Shown here piece by piece: positions 7,491 through 15,461 of a stretch of DNA of 64,000 nt. The position numbers and the translations under genes are program-made. The stretch spans positions 1 to 64,000 of the forward strand of contig DATBKU010000153.1 in assembly GCA_036555725.1 (NCBI GenBank). The letters run 5' to 3'. Under the pieces are notes generated by a model. It saw only the letters and a program-made list of their open reading frames with translations, made no database searches and had not been told where the DNA came from. This stretch comes from CALAED01 sp036555725. GTDB lineage: Bacteria; Actinomycetota; Actinomycetes; Streptosporangiales; Streptosporangiaceae. Numbering within the stretch: position 1 is the first letter of the stretch; each line of letters starts with the position of its first letter.

Positions 7491-8150
7491 GTGCGCCTGC
7501 CCTTCGCCGATCGGGCCGAGGCCGGGCGGCTGCTCGCCGACCGGCTGGCATCGTATGACCTGCGAGAACCCGTCGTGCTGGCGCTGCCCCGCGGCGGAGT
7601 GCCCGTCGGCTACGAGGTCGCGCGCCGGCTGTCCACGCCGGACGCGCCGGCGGCGTTCGACGTGCTGGTCACCCGCAAGATCGGCTACCCGTACCAGCCC
7701 GAGCTGGGCGTTGGGGCCATCGCGGAGGGCGGCGAGCCGGTGCTCGACAAGGCCCTGCTGGGACGCCTCAACCTCACCGAGGAGGACCTGGGTGTCACCG
7801 TCGAGCGGGAGCGGGCCGAGATAGGCCGCCGGATCGCCGTGTACCGGGGCCGCCGCCCGCTGCCGGCGGCGGCCGGCCGTTCGGTGATCGTCGTCGACGA
7901 CGGGCTGGCCACGGGCGGTACGGCACGGGCCGCGCTGCGCGCCCTCCGGTCGAAGGGGCCGGAGCGGCTGATCCTCGCCGTACCGGTCGGCGCCGCGGAG
8001 ACCGTGGCGGCGATGCGGGCCGAGGCGGACGACGTGGAAGTGCTGGCCGAACCGCACCGGTTCCGCGCGGTCGGCCAATGGTATGTGCACTTCGACCAAT
8101 TGACCGACAACGATGTCCTGCGATTGCTGGAACGCGCCGGAGTTGACTAA
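7491..8150 (+). CDS. Phosphoribosyltransferase-fold protein
   Basis: 219-aa protein of the type I PRTase family. VVLALPRGGVPVGYEVARRL near the N-terminus and the PRPP loop VIVVDDGLATGGTARAA (about residues 130-146) are complete, with the two acidic residues and the TGGT turn. DVLVTRKIGYPYQPELGVGA is the usual second conserved block of these stand-alone actinobacterial PRTases. The nucleobase or other acceptor is not identifiable; these proteins often occur next to dienelactone-hydrolase or universal-stress genes, not seen here. GTG start, 54 bases after the YihY gene; ends 33 bases before a strong bidirectional hairpin. Confidence 0.85.
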   Translation: MRLPFADRAEAGRLLADRLASYDLREPVVLALPRGGVPVGYEVARRLSTPDAPAAFDVLVTRKIGYPYQPELGVGAIAEGGEPVLDKALLGRLNLTEEDLGVTVERERAEIGRRIAVYRGRRPLPAAAGRSVIVVDDGLATGGTARAALRALRSKGPERLILAVPVGAAETVAAMRAEADDVEVLAEPHRFRAVGQWYVHFDQLTDNDVLRLLERAGVD

Positions 8151-8183
8151 TTGCGTCGCCTGAACATGGATACAGACACAAAA

Positions 8184-8208
8184 ACGGTCCCGCGGAGCGC
8201 GGGACCGT
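8184..8208. terminator. Bidirectional terminator hairpin
   Basis: ACGGTCCCGCG and CGCGGGACCGT form a perfect 11-bp stem around GAG, between convergent genes. In the leftward direction the stem is followed by TTTTTG, so it looks intrinsic for the WhiB gene and supportive for the PRTase gene. Confidence 0.85.
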
Positions 8209-8242
8209 ATGTGTGGAATATCGAAAGGTGCCAGGGGCCGCT

Positions 8243-8539
8243 CTAGGCGGCGTTCGCGCGGCGCATACGACGGCGCCGCTCCGAAGCGCGCTCGTCCTCG
8301 TTGAGGCCGCCCCACGTGCCGTACTTCTCTGGCCGGGACACCGCATAGTCGAGGCAATCCGTGCGAACGGGGCAGCTCATGCAGATTTGCTTGGCCTTGC
8401 GCTCGCGGATTTCACGCTCGGGCTGACGCTCGCCGTCGGGGCCGAAAAAGAGAACGAGGTCTTCTCCCCGGCACGCGGCAGCGTCCTGCCAACCCCAACT
8501 GGGCCGCGGGAGGTTAGCCTGCCGACGGACCTGAGCCAT
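8243..8539 (-). CDS. WhiB-family [4Fe-4S] transcriptional regulator
   Basis: 98-aa Wbl protein. The four cluster ligands are C23, C53, C56 and C62 (C-x29-C-x2-C-x5-C), followed by the G[VT]WGG turn (GTWGGLNEDERA) and a very basic tail RRRRMRRANAA for DNA contact. LVLFFGPDGERQPEREIRERKAK is the helix preceding the second ligand. Wbl proteins usually act by binding the primary sigma factor, sensing NO or O2 through the cluster. I cannot assign a specific subclass with confidence. The gene is monocistronic, with an intrinsic terminator downstream and 174 bases of gene-free DNA upstream. Confidence 0.93.
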   Translation of the reverse strand: MAQVRRQANLPRPSWGWQDAAACRGEDLVLFFGPDGERQPEREIRERKAKQICMSCPVRTDCLDYAVSRPEKYGTWGGLNEDERASERRRRMRRANAA

Positions 8540-8713
8540 AGAACACCCACCTCAGTAGTTTCTGAGTAATTTCGGACATGCACGTTGGAACTGCATGGCA
8601 GTCATCCAAAGCTCCAACGCCTGAAGTTTCCGCTCTGTTCCCCGGTGTACGTTTTGCACGACAAGCCGGAGACCGCGTGGCGGAGTGTCCCCAGATCTGG
8701 GGCCCTGGAGAGG

Positions 8714-9724
8714 TTACACGAGGGCCGCCTCGTTGAGAAGGGTAGGCGGCCCACAAAGGTATGTCCGGCGATTCTCGTCACATCCAGGACCGCACGGACC
8801 CACGTCGGCGGCACGCGAGACGTTTATGTGGTAACGGTCGGCGCCGACGCGGACGACCACGTCGTACGCCGGATCGGCCCCTGTGACGGAATCCACAGCG
8901 ACCGCGTCGACGTCGAGGACGCCGGTGTGCTCCCGTATATGGTGCTCGGCGGCCTGCGCGGGTTCGGGGAGCCCCGCCCGGCCGCGGAACCGCTCGAGCG
9001 AGACCTTCCCCCGCTGGTAGGCGGCGACGGCCGACAACGCCGCCTCCTCGCCGAGATCGCCGTAGTAGAGGCCATGCGGCAGGCACACCAGGTTGGCGGC
9101 GAAGCGGTCGCCGCCGACGTGGCTCGTCTCCCAGACCGATGGGCCGAACCGGGTGCGGAGGGCACGGGCGAGCGGCGCCCCGGCCCGGGCACAGCACGCG
9201 TTGTGGCGGCCGTGCGCGCACACCAGCAGCACCGGTTCGGTCACGCGCGCCCCGAAGCCGGGCGCCCGGCCCGCGGCCACCGCCGCCAGGTCGAGCCCGG
9301 CCAGCTCGGCCGGATCGGCGAGCTTCCTGCCCTCCAGCCAGGCGGTGCCCACTCCGGAGCCCGCACGGTCCATCTCAGCGCTCGCATGCGCTGGTCGCCG
9401 AAGTCCCGCGGCGGTTTCCCGGGTCTCGAGCGGGCCGGTCCCCGACCAGCCGACGTACACCTGGACCGGCCGCACCGGGTGCCGCCGGCCCACCGGGCGG
9501 ATGAGCTGCGGGCGTACGCCGAGCCGCCGGGCCGCGGCGATGGCGGTCGCGACCGGCGCGGGCAGGGGCGAGTCGTCGATGTCCTCGGCCCACGGCCCGG
9601 GATGCTCGATGAGCAGCCAGGCGCGCGCCTTCGCGGTCGCACTCGCCAGGCACGGCAGCTCTCCGGTGTGGCTACCCGGACAGTGCGCACAGTGCCTCGG
9701 CTCGCCGTGGCGTGGATGCGACAC
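8714..9724 (-). CDS. Sucrase/ferredoxin-like (Suc_Fer-like) thioredoxin-fold protein, iron-regulated
   Basis: 336-aa protein of the sucrase/ferredoxin-like family, whose C-terminal half is a thioredoxin-like [2Fe-2S] domain. The cluster motif is seen in LVCAHGRHNACCARAGAPL, followed by WETSHVGGDRFAANLVCLPHG, the family hallmark. The C-terminus adds CGPGCDENRRTYLCGPPTLL, further cysteines. An N-terminal CAHCPGSHTGELPC block may bind another metal. Relatives in actinobacteria are linked to siderophore reduction; the direct overlap of an IdeR-type box with this promoter supports a role in iron assimilation, probably ferric-siderophore reduction. Reaction not proven. GTG/ATG choice: ATG 9724 gives the family-like MSHPRHGEPRHCAHC. 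Confidence 0.85.
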   Translation of the reverse strand: MSHPRHGEPRHCAHCPGSHTGELPCLASATAKARAWLLIEHPGPWAEDIDDSPLPAPVATAIAAARRLGVRPQLIRPVGRRHPVRPVQVYVGWSGTGPLETRETAAGLRRPAHASAEMDRAGSGVGTAWLEGRKLADPAELAGLDLAAVAAGRAPGFGARVTEPVLLVCAHGRHNACCARAGAPLARALRTRFGPSVWETSHVGGDRFAANLVCLPHGLYYGDLGEEAALSAVAAYQRGKVSLERFRGRAGLPEPAQAAEHHIREHTGVLDVDAVAVDSVTGADPAYDVVVRVGADRYHINVSRAADVGPCGPGCDENRRTYLCGPPTLLNEAALV

Positions 9725-9747
9725 AAACCCTCCCCGTCCCCCTGCAA

Positions 9748-9766
9748 TTAGGTGAGGTTAACCTAA
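9748..9766. promoter_or_regulatory. IdeR/DtxR/DmdR iron box
   Basis: TTAGGTGAGGTTAACCTAA matches the 19-bp consensus TTAGGTTAGGCTAACCTAA at 17 positions and keeps both outer half-sites. It ends 24 bases before the sucrase/ferredoxin-like start, an ideal position for iron-dependent repression. Confidence 0.85.
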
Positions 9767-9869
9767 GTTGATGTTGTTGCGCCAGAGTCCCAGGTGAGCG
9801 GCCCGGCCGAGCACCCTGACGCGAACTCATTCCCCGTGACCACAAGGCCATGCCGATGTAGCGACAAGA

Positions 9870-11429
9870 TCACCCGGTGCCCGTGTCCACGGCCGGGTCG
9901 GCGCCGGCGGGTGCGGTCAGGGCGGCGCGGGCGGCGTCCAGCGCCTGCTCGCGGTCGGCCCGGACCAGGCCGATGCGGGTACGCCGGTCGAGCAGGTCGG
10001 AGACGTCGAGTGCGCCCTCGTGCCGGACACCCCACACCAGCTCGGCCCCGATGACGGGCAGGTCGGCGGCGACCGGCTGCAGCAGCGCCGGGTCCGCGGC
10101 GCCCAGCGCCAGCACGGCCGGCGCCTCCGTGCCGTACCGCTGGGCGAGCCGCTGCGGCACATCGAGCGCGGAGAGCGCGGCGGGCGACGCGGCTCCGACC
10201 AGCGGCAGCCGCCGCGTGCGGCACGGCCCGGCGCTCAGCCCGCGGCCGGCGACGGCGGCGTCGACCGCGTCCTGCGCCATCCGGCGGTACGTCGTCAGCT
10301 TGCCGCCGACGATCGTCACCACGCCGGTCCGGGAGGTGAGCACCGCGTGCCGCCGCGAGATGTCGGCCGTCCGGCCGTGGCCGTCGTCGAGGAGCGGGCG
10401 CAGCCCGGCGTACGCCCCGATCACGTCGGTGCGGTGCAGCGGCACGTCGAGGGCCGAGTCGAGCACGTCGAGCAGGAAGCCGATCTCGGCCTCGGACGGC
10501 TCCGGTACGTCGGGGATCGGCCCGTCGACCGGCTCGTCGGTGAGGCCGACGTAGACCCGGCCGTCGCCCTGCGGCAGCACGAGCGCGTACCGGCCGCCCT
10601 CACCGGGCACCGGCAGGTGCAGCCCGCTGGTCAGCCCGCCGAGGCTCGCGGCGCGCAATACCAGGTGGGTGCCCCGTGACGGGCGCAGCCGTACCCCGTC
10701 GACGAGGCCGTCCGCCCACACCCCGGCCGCGTTGATCACCGCGCGGGCGCGGATCGTGTGCAGGGCGCCGGTCAGCTCGTCGCGGACCTCGGCGCCGTCG
10801 CCCGACAGGGCGATGGCACGGCAGCGGGTCAGCACGCGGGCCCCGTGCGCCGCCGCCGTGCGCGCCAGCGCGACCACCAGCCGGGCGTCGTCCGCGACCT
10901 GCCCGTCCCACGACAGCAGCCCGCCGCGCAGGCCGTACGGCCGCAGCGCCGGGGCGAGGCGCAGCGTCTCGACGGTGGACAGCCGGCGCGGTCCGGGAAG
11001 CACTGTGCGAGGAGTGCGGGCCGACAGCCGCAGCGCGTCGCCCGCGCGCAGCCCGGCCAGCGCCACCCGCGCCTGCGACCGCGAGACCAGCGGAGTCAGC
11101 GGCAACACGAACGGCAGGGCCCGCACCAGGTGCGGGGCCGTGCGCCCCATCAGCACGCCTCGTTCGACCGCGCTCTCGTAGGCGATGCCGACCTGCCCGG
11201 ACGCGAGGTAGCGCAGCCCGCCGTGGATGAGCTTCGAACTCCATCGCGACGTGCCGAACGCCAGATCGTGTGCGTCGATCGCCGCCACCGAGAGACCGCG
11301 GGCGGCGGCGTCGAGCGCGACCCCGGCCCCGGTCGCGCCCAGGCCGGCGACCAGCACGTCGACCACCTCCCCGTTGGCGAGTTCGGCCAGCTCACGGGTC
11401 CGGCGCGCGGCGTTCAACGATGCGGTCAT
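9870..11429 (-). CDS. glpD: Glycerol-3-phosphate dehydrogenase, FAD-dependent
   Basis: 519-aa flavoenzyme oxidising sn-glycerol-3-phosphate to dihydroxyacetone phosphate at the membrane. The FAD dinucleotide fold opens with VDVLVAGLGATGAGVALDAAARG, followed by GTSRWSSKLIHGGLRYL, the GlpD signature. VIGAYAGLRPLL and TIVGGKLTTYRRMAQDAVD are the C-terminal FAD-binding blocks. The first glycine motif reads GxGATG rather than GxGxxG with serine variants, which is normal. Its ATG overlaps the stop of the tetR gene (ATGA), so both are one transcript. DHAP is also the substrate precursor for the alkyl-DHAP-synthase-like enzyme encoded divergently, which suggests a joint pathway instead of simple glycerol catabolism: no glpK or glpF is present. 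Confidence 0.93.
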   Translation of the reverse strand: MTASLNAARRTRELAELANGEVVDVLVAGLGATGAGVALDAAARGLSVAAIDAHDLAFGTSRWSSKLIHGGLRYLASGQVGIAYESAVERGVLMGRTAPHLVRALPFVLPLTPLVSRSQARVALAGLRAGDALRLSARTPRTVLPGPRRLSTVETLRLAPALRPYGLRGGLLSWDGQVADDARLVVALARTAAAHGARVLTRCRAIALSGDGAEVRDELTGALHTIRARAVINAAGVWADGLVDGVRLRPSRGTHLVLRAASLGGLTSGLHLPVPGEGGRYALVLPQGDGRVYVGLTDEPVDGPIPDVPEPSEAEIGFLLDVLDSALDVPLHRTDVIGAYAGLRPLLDDGHGRTADISRRHAVLTSRTGVVTIVGGKLTTYRRMAQDAVDAAVAGRGLSAGPCRTRRLPLVGAASPAALSALDVPQRLAQRYGTEAPAVLALGAADPALLQPVAADLPVIGAELVWGVRHEGALDVSDLLDRRTRIGLVRADREQALDAARAALTAPAGADPAVDTGTG

Positions 11430-12040
11430 GGCAGCAGGTACCTCTCCAGGATCCGGCGCAGCTCGTCGTCGAGGGCCGCGACCGACAGGGCGGGGTCGCC
11501 CTCGTCGGTCATCGTGTGCGCCGACATGACGAAGGACTGAACGATCAGCAACACGCCCCGCGTCTGCCGGGTGACGTCGTCCGTGCGGATCGAGCCGTCG
11601 TCGTGCCCGGCCCGCAGGTCGTGCTCGATCATCTGGAGCATCGCGTCCTGGCTGGCGCCGCGCCGTTCGAGCAGGTACGGCAGCAGCAGCTCCGGGTCCA
11701 CCTCGATGATCTTGCGGAAGAGCGGATGCGCCCGGAACGCGCGCACCCCGTTCACCAGGTTGTCGACGACGGCGGGGCCGACCGGACGGCCCGGCTGGAG
11801 GCGGACGACGGCGCGTACCAGACCGACGAACTCGCGGGTCATGAGGTCGGCGACGAGGGTCCGTACGTCCGGCCAGCGGCGGTAGATGGTCATCCGCGAC
11901 ACTCCGGCCCGCCGCGCGATGTCGGTCAGCGTCGTCCGGCGGACGCCCACGCCGAGCACGCAGTCGCGGGCGGCATCGAGCACGACGTCGTCACTCGTCC
12001 GGTCCTGCGGGCGGTTCCGCTTGTGACGAATCGACGTCAT
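11426..12040 (-). CDS. TetR-family repressor of the glpD / alkyl-lipid module
   Basis: 204-aa regulator. The N-terminal helix-turn-helix is TTLTDIARRAGVSRMTIYRRWPD (residues about 36-58), preceded by VVLDAARDCVLGVGVRR. The C-terminal ligand domain (from about residue 75) is leucine-rich and poorly conserved, as usual. The start codon is only 17 bases from the GTG of the divergent oxidase gene, and a near-palindrome lies in that gap, so one bound dimer would cover both promoters. It is translationally coupled to glpD downstream. Ligand unknown; a lipid or acyl compound is plausible from context. Confidence 0.92.
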   Translation of the reverse strand: MTSIRHKRNRPQDRTSDDVVLDAARDCVLGVGVRRTTLTDIARRAGVSRMTIYRRWPDVRTLVADLMTREFVGLVRAVVRLQPGRPVGPAVVDNLVNGVRAFRAHPLFRKIIEVDPELLLPYLLERRGASQDAMLQMIEHDLRAGHDDGSIRTDDVTRQTRGVLLIVQSFVMSAHTMTDEGDPALSVAALDDELRRILERYLLP

Positions 12041-12043
12041 ATG

Positions 12044-12054
12044 TCACAGTGTAA
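12044..12054. promoter_or_regulatory. Shared operator between tetR-glpD and the divergent oxidase
   Basis: TCACAGTGTAA (TTACACTGTGA on the other strand) is an 11-bp near-palindrome with the TnACACTGTnA form common to TetR operators. It occupies most of the 17-base gap between the two start codons, which implies leaderless or nearly leaderless transcripts on both sides. Confidence 0.5.
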
Positions 12055-12057
12055 GAC

Positions 12058-13671
12058 GTGACTGCCCGGCCACAAGGTCCACCCCGCGACATGCTGTGGA
12101 ACGGCTGGGGCGATCCGGCCCGGGCCGCCCCGCTGCCCGACACCGTGCGCGGGCTGCTGCACGACCTGCTGGGCGTCACGTCCACCGACACCCCGCCGAC
12201 GCCGCTGGCCGAGATCGCCGTGCCCGCCTCCCGGCTGGCCGCCGCGGACCTTCGGGCGCTCGCGGCGGCGGTGGGCGACGAGCACGTTCGGAGCGACGAC
12301 GAGAGCCGCATCCGGCACACGCGGGGGAAGTCCACGCCCGACCTGCTGCGCATGCGGCACGGCGACGTGTCGGCCGCGCCGGACGCCGTGGTGGCGCCGG
12401 GGTCGCACGACGACGTGCTGGTCGTGCTACGGGCCTGCACCGAGCGGCGGATCGCCGTCGTGCCGTTCGGCGGCGGCACTTCGGTCGTGGGCGGCCTGTC
12501 GTCGGCGGCCGACCGGCTGATCGCGCTCGACCTGCGCCGCCTCGACCGCCTCGTCGCGGTCGACTCGGTGTCCCGTACCGCGACGCTGGAGCCCGGGCTG
12601 CGCGCCCCCGCCGCGGAGGCACTGCTGCGCGAGCACGGTTTCACGCTCGGCCACTTCCCGCAGTCGTACGAATGGGCCACGATCGGGGGTTTCGCGGCGG
12701 CCCGGTCCAGCGGCCAGGCCTCGGCCGGCTACGGGCGCTTCGACGACATGGTCGCCGGGGTCACGGTCGCCACGCCGCGCGGCACCCTCGACCTCGGCCG
12801 AGCCCCCCGGTCCGCCGCCGGGCCCGACCTGCGACAGCTCGTGCTCGGTTCCGAGGGCGCGTTCGGGGTCATCACGTCCGTGACGGTGCGGGTGCGGCCG
12901 ACCCCGGACACCACGGCGTACGAGGGCTGGCGGTTCCCATCCTTCGCCGCGGGCATCGCCGCGGTGCGCGCGCTCGCCCAGGACGGCCCGCTGCCGACGG
13001 TGCTGCGGCTGTCCGACGAGACGGAGACGATGGCCGGGCTGGCCAAACCCGACCAGATCGGGTCGAGCCAGGACGCCGGTTGCCTGGTCATCGCCGGGCA
13101 CGAGGGGACCGCCGCCGACGTGGCCGGCCGTACCGCCAAGGTACGCGCCGTCCTCGAACGCGCCGGGGGAGAGCTCCTCGGCCCCGGCCCGGGCGAGGAG
13201 TGGGCGCGCGGCCGGTTCGGCGCGCCGTACCTGCGCGACGCGCTGCTCGACGCGGGCGCCTTCGCCGAGACGCTGGAGACCGCGACGTTCTGGTCGGGCC
13301 TGCCGGCACTGTATGAGGCGGTACGTGGGGCACTGACCGAGGCGCTCACCGCCGTGGGCACTCCGCCGCTGGTCATGTGCCACGTGTCGCACGTCTACCC
13401 GGCCGGGGCCGCGCTGTATTTCACCGTAGTGGCGGCCGAACCGGGCCCGGACGGCTGGGCCAAGGCGAAGCACGCCGCGAACGACGCCATCCTCGCCGCG
13501 GGCGGCACGATCAGCCATCACCACGGCGTGGGCACCGACCACATGCAGTGGTACGCGAGGGAGATCGGTCCGCTCGGGGTGGAGGTGCTGCGGGCCGTCA
13601 AGGACCGCCTCGACCCGGCCGGGATCCTCAATCCCGGCGTGCTCGTCCCCGCGAAGGGAGATCTCGGATGA
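12058..13671 (+). CDS. FAD-binding oxidase, alkyldihydroxyacetonephosphate synthase-like
   Basis: 537-aa flavoprotein of the VAO/PCMH fold. MLWNGWGDP at the N-terminus is typical of AGPS-like bacterial proteins. The FAD domain shows VVPFGGGTSVVGGL (PP-loop), GHFPQSYEWATIGGFAAARSSGQAS and GYGRFDDMVAGVTVATP. The C-terminal domain has the histidine run GTISHHHGVGTDHMQWY, which in AGPS lies at the active site, then LKDRLDPAGILNPG-like LVKDRLDPAGILNPGVL. AGPS exchanges the acyl chain of acyl-DHAP for an alkyl chain, creating the ether bond of ether lipids. Glycolate/lactate-type oxidation is the main alternative. GTG start; overlaps the lipid kinase gene by ATGA. Confidence 0.85.
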   Translation: MTARPQGPPRDMLWNGWGDPARAAPLPDTVRGLLHDLLGVTSTDTPPTPLAEIAVPASRLAAADLRALAAAVGDEHVRSDDESRIRHTRGKSTPDLLRMRHGDVSAAPDAVVAPGSHDDVLVVLRACTERRIAVVPFGGGTSVVGGLSSAADRLIALDLRRLDRLVAVDSVSRTATLEPGLRAPAAEALLREHGFTLGHFPQSYEWATIGGFAAARSSGQASAGYGRFDDMVAGVTVATPRGTLDLGRAPRSAAGPDLRQLVLGSEGAFGVITSVTVRVRPTPDTTAYEGWRFPSFAAGIAAVRALAQDGPLPTVLRLSDETETMAGLAKPDQIGSSQDAGCLVIAGHEGTAADVAGRTAKVRAVLERAGGELLGPGPGEEWARGRFGAPYLRDALLDAGAFAETLETATFWSGLPALYEAVRGALTEALTAVGTPPLVMCHVSHVYPAGAALYFTVVAAEPGPDGWAKAKHAANDAILAAGGTISHHHGVGTDHMQWYAREIGPLGVEVLRAVKDRLDPAGILNPGVLVPAKGDLG

Positions 13672-14555
13672 CGCGCACCTTCACGGCCATCGTCAACCCG
13701 ACGGCAGGCGACTCCGGGTCGGCCGGCGCGGCCGCGCTGCTGCCCGTCGCGCGGCTGCTGCGCGAGGCGGGCGCCGAGGTCGCCGTCGAGTACAGCCGTG
13801 GTCTCGACCACGCGGGCACACTCGCCCGGGAGGCCGCCGGCCGCGGCGACGTGGTGCTCGGCGTGGGCGGCGACGGCATGGCCGGGTGCGTGGGCGGCGC
13901 CGTCGCCGGCACCGGCGCGCTGTTCGGCATCGTGCCCGCCGGGCGCGGCAACGACTTCGCCCGCCAGCTCGGCCTCCCTGTCGGCGCCGGCGAGCTGGCC
14001 GCGTTGCTGCTGGAGGGGGAGCCGCGCCAGGTCGACGCGATCGAGGTGACGGGTCCGTCGGGCAAGACCACCGTGCTCGGCAGCGTCTACGCGGGCGTCG
14101 ACGCGGTCGCGAACCGCAACGCCAACAAGTCGCGGCTGCTGCGCGGCTCGGCGGCGTACTACGTTGGCGCGCTGCGCGCCGTGATCGCCTGGCGGCCCGC
14201 GTCGTACCGCATCACCGTCGACGGCGAGGTGCACGAGCGCCGCGGCTACACCGTCGTGACGGCCAACTCCGGCTACTACGGCTTCGGCCTGCACGTCGCG
14301 CCGGACGCTCGGGTCGACGACGGGGTGCTCGACGTCGTGATCATCAAGCATGCGCCGAAACCGCTGTTCTTCGCGGTGATGCGGGAGTTGGAGTCCGGCT
14401 CGCATGTACGGCGCCCGCAGGTGGAGATGCTCCGCGGCCGCGAGGTGCGCGTCGAGGCCGAACGGGAGCTGCCGTACGGGGCGGACGGCGAGCTGGTCGG
14501 CACGCTGCCGGTGACGGCGCGGGTGCTTCCGGGGGCGTTGCGAGTCCTCGCCTGA
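13668..14555 (+). CDS. Diacylglycerol/sphingosine-type lipid kinase
   Basis: 295-aa DAGK-catalytic-domain protein. It begins MTRTFTAIVNPTAGDSGSAG, holds the nucleotide motif VVLGVGGDGMAGCVGGAVAG and VPAGRGNDFARQLGL, the classical GGDGT and GT(x)ND-like blocks (here GGDGM and GRGND). The C-terminal beta domain ends with GADGELVGTLPVTARVLPGALRV. It phosphorylates a lipid or polyprenyl alcohol with ATP. Coupled by a 4-base overlap to the AGPS-like oxidase, so it may act on an alkyl/acyl glycerol made by that pathway. Exact lipid unknown. Confidence 0.9.
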   Translation: MTRTFTAIVNPTAGDSGSAGAAALLPVARLLREAGAEVAVEYSRGLDHAGTLAREAAGRGDVVLGVGGDGMAGCVGGAVAGTGALFGIVPAGRGNDFARQLGLPVGAGELAALLLEGEPRQVDAIEVTGPSGKTTVLGSVYAGVDAVANRNANKSRLLRGSAAYYVGALRAVIAWRPASYRITVDGEVHERRGYTVVTANSGYYGFGLHVAPDARVDDGVLDVVIIKHAPKPLFFAVMRELESGSHVRRPQVEMLRGREVRVEAERELPYGADGELVGTLPVTARVLPGALRVLA

Positions 14556-14566
14556 CGTGAGGGCAA

Positions 14567-14630
14567 GTGTGCCCGGCAATGGGGGACTGCTGGGCTCGCG
14601 ACGCCCAGCGTCCCCTATTGCCGGGCACAC
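14567..14630. terminator. 64-nt long inverted repeat after the lipid kinase gene
   Basis: GTGTGCCCGGCAAT (14567-14580) pairs perfectly with ATTGCCGGGCACAC (14617-14630). It continues with GGGGAC/GTCCCC and, after a one-base bulge, GCTGGGC/GCCCAGC around a 7-base loop. The stem is much longer than needed for termination. AAAGG follows on the + strand, so there is no U-tract. Confidence 0.7.
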
Positions 14631-14696
14631 AAAGGCCGGGAGGTTCAAAAGGTGCGTTTGCGGCGACCGGATGTCAGGTAGGCCGAATCGAGAGGG

Positions 14697-14732
14697 CCCG
14701 CCTCGGTGCCCCTTCCGCTGCGTCGAGGCGGG
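14697..14732 (-). terminator. Hairpin after the TIGR03086 gene
   Basis: CCCGCCTCG (14697-14705) and CGAGGCGGG (14724-14732) form a 9-bp stem with an 18-base loop just downstream of the leftward gene stop. No clear T-run follows. Confidence 0.45.
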
Positions 14733-14749
14733 ACCTCCATACGCCCGAA

Positions 14750-15343
14750 TCAGCCGCCGTCCGGAGACGCCCAGCGGGAGTCGCGCCCGAAGGCGGCCAG
14801 CAGCCGGGTCTGTGCGTCGGCGCCGGCGGGTAGGTCGGGGCGGTCCCCCGTGGCGCCGGCCTTGCGGTAGAGGTCCTCGATCGGCTCGAACCATTCCGCG
14901 CAGGCGTCGACCAGCTCCGGGTCCAGCCGCGTGTCGCCATCCGTGGCGACGGCGAGGTCCCAGCCGTGGACGAGGTGATCGGCGAACAGCTGCCACGCGT
15001 ACTCGCCGGCCGGCGTGTCGCCGAAGGACAGGTGGACGGTTCGGTCCAGGACCCCCGGCTCGGCGAAGGCCGTGACGGCCGCGTCCATCGCCTCGCGCGC
15101 CGCGTGGTGCGGCCGCTCGCCGAGCAGGTCCCCGTCGAAGACGTCGCCGACCTGTGCGATCGTCTGGCCCTCCAGCAACGGGATGGTCCAGAGGTCCTCT
15201 CCGACCACGTGGTTGACCAGGGCGCGGACGTCCCAATCCGTACATGGCGTCGGCCGGTTCCAGGCCTCGGTACCGACCGAGCCGACCCGATTCTCGAAGT
15301 CACGCACCGCGCGCCGGTGCAGCTCGATGATGTCGCGTTTCAT
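14750..15343 (-). CDS. TIGR03086-family metal-binding protein (maleylpyruvate isomerase N-domain)
   Basis: 197-aa DinB-like protein. MKRDIIELHRRAVRDFENRV is followed by the family signature WNRPTPCTDWDVRALVNHVVGEDLW, whose histidine is a metal ligand; FADHLVHGWDLAVA supplies the second His. Proteins with this domain are presumed mycothiol-dependent enzymes or metal-binding factors; the reaction is unknown. It is the second such protein in the window (compare 5395-6255), but the two belong to different families. Monocistronic, with hairpins on its 3' side shared with the convergent lipid kinase gene. Confidence 0.88.
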   Translation of the reverse strand: MKRDIIELHRRAVRDFENRVGSVGTEAWNRPTPCTDWDVRALVNHVVGEDLWTIPLLEGQTIAQVGDVFDGDLLGERPHHAAREAMDAAVTAFAEPGVLDRTVHLSFGDTPAGEYAWQLFADHLVHGWDLAVATDGDTRLDPELVDACAEWFEPIEDLYRKAGATGDRPDLPAGADAQTRLLAAFGRDSRWASPDGG

Positions 15344-15461
15344 CGCGGACCCCCCACGATCGTCCAGGTCGTCGCCTGGATATGCCTACCAGGGTCATCG
15401 TGGTCCCGGCGCACCGGTTCCGTCGATAGGCGCGGCCGCCCCCGGCCGGTACCGTTAGGCG

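Noticed and set aside
8602..8814. Small leftward frame between the WhiB gene and the sucrase/ferredoxin-like gene
   Set aside because: It overlaps the end of the sucrase/ferredoxin-like gene in another frame and lacks any conserved pattern.
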